Shown here in pieces: positions 62,805-64,000 of a stretch of 64,000 nucleotides of DNA (positions within the stretch are counted from its first letter, which is position 1; the number at the start of each line of letters is the position of its first letter). This DNA is from Sulfuriroseicoccus oceanibius (lineage in GTDB: Bacteria > Verrucomicrobiota > Verrucomicrobiia > Verrucomicrobiales > SLCJ01). Where the stretch lies: NCBI RefSeq assembly GCF_010681825.2, contig NZ_CP066776.1, forward strand, positions 186,001 to 250,000, in the 5' to 3' direction. The notes below the pieces were generated by a model. That model was given only the letters and a program-made list of their open reading frames with translations, had not been told where the DNA came from and did no database searches. The translations under genes and the position numbers were made by a program.

Positions 62805-63656
62805 ATGAACTGGTCTCTTCCGTCCGCCACACTCGACCTTTCGCCCCACGCTCCCGGGCTGATCATGGGCATCCTCAATGTCACGCCGGACTCGTTTTCC
62901 GACGGCGGAGCCCATGTCGGGATCGACGCCGCATTGGCCCACGCCCGCGAAATGCTCACCGCAGGGGCCGGCATCATCGACGTAGGAGGCGAGTCCACCC
63001 GCCCCGGTGCCGCGGAAGTCGAGACCAACGAGGAAATCGCCCGCACCGCCCCCGTCGTCGCCGCCCTCCGTGCGGAACTACCCAGCTCCACGCTGCTCTC
63101 GATCGACACCCGCAAAGCCGCCGTCGCCGAAGCCGCACTCGCCGCCGGCGCCGACATCGTCAACGACGTCAGCGGACTCACCCACGATCCCCGCATGCTC
63201 GAAGTCTGCGCCCAAAGCAACGCCGGCATCGTCATCATGCACATGCAAGGGTCACCGGAATCCATGCAGGACGCCCCACGCTACGACGACGTCGTCGCTG
63301 AGGTGCGCGCGTTTTTCCAGCAACAACTCAAAACCTGCGAGGCTGCCGGGATCACCGCCGACCGCATCGTCTTCGACCCGGGCATCGGCTTCGGCAAAGC
63401 CCACGAGCACAACCTTCGCCTGCTCGCCCACCTCGATACCCTCGCACCGGCCAACCGCCCGATCCTCCTCGGAGTCTCACGCAAAAGTGTCATCGCCCGC
63501 ATCCTCGGCGACACCGATTTGTCCAAGCGACTGTGGCCCACCGTCGCGCTCACCTCGCACGCCCGCCGCCAAAACGTCCTCATCCACCGCGTCCACGACG
63601 TGCAGGAAAACCACCACGCCCTGCGCATGACCGAAGCCATCCTCAGCGCACGGTAA
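62805..63656 (+). CDS. folP: Dihydropteroate synthase
   Basis: Joins 6-hydroxymethyl-dihydropterin pyrophosphate and p-aminobenzoate in folate synthesis; the target of sulfonamides. The start at 62805 (MNWSLPSATLDLSPH) gives 283 residues. Motifs: GLIMGILNVTPDSFSDGG (pyrophosphate loop), GAGIIDVGGESTRPGA, LLSIDTRKAAVAEAAL, GADIVNDVSGL, IVIMHMQGSPESMQ, VFDPGIGFGK and LLGVSRKSVI. All pterin-binding residues appear intact. The earlier part of the open frame to 62418 is an artefact opposite the YD-repeat gene. Confidence 0.95.
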   Translation: MNWSLPSATLDLSPHAPGLIMGILNVTPDSFSDGGAHVGIDAALAHAREMLTAGAGIIDVGGESTRPGAAEVETNEEIARTAPVVAALRAELPSSTLLSIDTRKAAVAEAALAAGADIVNDVSGLTHDPRMLEVCAQSNAGIVIMHMQGSPESMQDAPRYDDVVAEVRAFFQQQLKTCEAAGITADRIVFDPGIGFGKAHEHNLRLLAHLDTLAPANRPILLGVSRKSVIARILGDTDLSKRLWPTVALTSHARRQNVLIHRVHDVQENHHALRMTEAILSAR

Positions 63657-63746
63657 ATACCGACACCCGCCGACCCCCAACTGGAACGCCAAGCTCCAGC
63701 TTGGCAAGCCAACCGCATCCGGCGAAGCCGCACATCTTCCTCCTCC
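63657..63746. repeat. Short palindrome upstream of the last gene
   Basis: GCCAAGCTCCAGCTTGGC (63689-63706) is a perfect 7-bp stem with a small loop between folP and the next gene. It has no T run and is probably another intergenic repeat of this genome. Confidence 0.55.
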
Positions 63747-64000
63747 ATGACCGCCACCCCGTCCTCCGCCAACCAGTTTCACACCAACCACATCCAAAAC
63801 CTCGTACGTTCGTTCAAGGAACTCACCGGTCGCGATCTGATCGACCCTTCACTCTCGCCCGAAGAAGCCGCCCGTTGGTTGTTTGAAGAAGCTCCGTTCA
63901 TGGTCGCCTCTCACGACGGCGGCGGCGACCCCGTCCTCACCTACGGCAACCGCACGGCGCTCGAGCTCTTCGAGATGACCTGGGACGAGTTTACCTCCAC
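63747..64000 (+). CDS. MEKHLA-domain protein, 3' end outside window
   Basis: Only the first 84 codons are inside the window. From ATG 63747 the product reads MTATPSSANQFHTNHIQNLV and continues with FKELTGRDLIDPSLSP, EEAARWLFEEAPFMVASHDG and DPVLTYGNRTALELFEMTWD. The APFMVASHDG ... LTYGNRTALELFEMTW block is the signature of the MEKHLA domain, a PAS-like fold known from plant HD-ZIP III proteins and many bacterial single-domain proteins. The role in bacteria is not established; sensing is inferred from the PAS likeness. Confidence 0.75.
   Translation, partial: MTATPSSANQFHTNHIQNLVRSFKELTGRDLIDPSLSPEEAARWLFEEAPFMVASHDGGGDPVLTYGNRTALELFEMTWDEFTS

Overview
The window looks like a chromosomal segment of a GC-rich member of the Verrucomicrobiota (Verrucomicrobiales-like). 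This is inferred from gene content: GTP-type PEP carboxykinase, a BatA/B/D-type von Willebrand operon, exported sialidase and GH20 hexosaminidase, many small secreted or lipoprotein genes, and intergenic regions full of palindromic repeats. No database was searched. I saw no rRNA, tRNA, CRISPR array, prophage or plasmid functions.

Layout. 1-7.5 kb: a sialidase cut by the window edge, a ROK sugar kinase, YjbQ, a serine hydrolase, a thioredoxin-fold protein, a methyltransferase and RluE-type pseudouridine synthase. 7.5-16.3 kb: a co-directional minus-strand block (glutamate dehydrogenase, a photolyase-related protein, GH20 hexosaminidase, MazG, rhomboid protease, PEP carboxykinase). 16.4-21.8 kb: a repeat-rich lipoprotein, an amidase lipoprotein, a YdjY-domain protein and a CysJ-like flavoprotein. 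22.2-35.3 kb: two seemingly identical IS110-family elements in direct orientation flank a small membrane protein, a TRIC-type channel, a complete MoxR-DUF58-BatA-BatB/C-BatD-BatE operon, a fructosamine-kinase-like gene and a short gene whose stop codon was displaced by the second IS. 35.4-46 kb: cell-wall amidase, four-LysM protein, two zinc-ribbon membrane paralogues, an EEP-family phosphatase/nuclease and an M3 oligopeptidase. 46.8-53.2 kb: RlmN, a bacterial voltage-gated cation channel, a secreted HExxH protein and three tandem paralogous secreted proteins of unknown function. 54-64 kb: ArgB, UvrB, HtrA, an OmpA-domain protein, two unknown exported proteins, FolP and the start of a MEKHLA-domain gene.

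The most informative system is the IS110 pair. Each copy is 1,191 bp with a 5' non-coding end of about 230 nt in which both halves of a bridge RNA can be read. A target loop has a left guide matching 9 of 10 bases of the insertion site of copy 2 and a right guide complementary to CTGAAAG, which is present at both sites. A donor loop matches the element's own ends. Both copies sit at a CT core in the TGAAA loop of a 5-bp-stem hairpin. Copy 1 splits a dispersed two-hairpin repeat, intact examples of which elsewhere in the window give the exact pre-insertion sequence. That repeat occurs seven times, all in the same orientation as far as I can see, with compensatory changes in its stem.

Other things of interest are the orphan family of three secreted paralogues, a BatB-BatC fusion with a large slippage-prone Asp-Gln-Ser tract, a photolyase-like protein that seems to lack the Fe-S cysteines of its family, and an inverted pair of roughly 200-bp palindromic repeat blocks.
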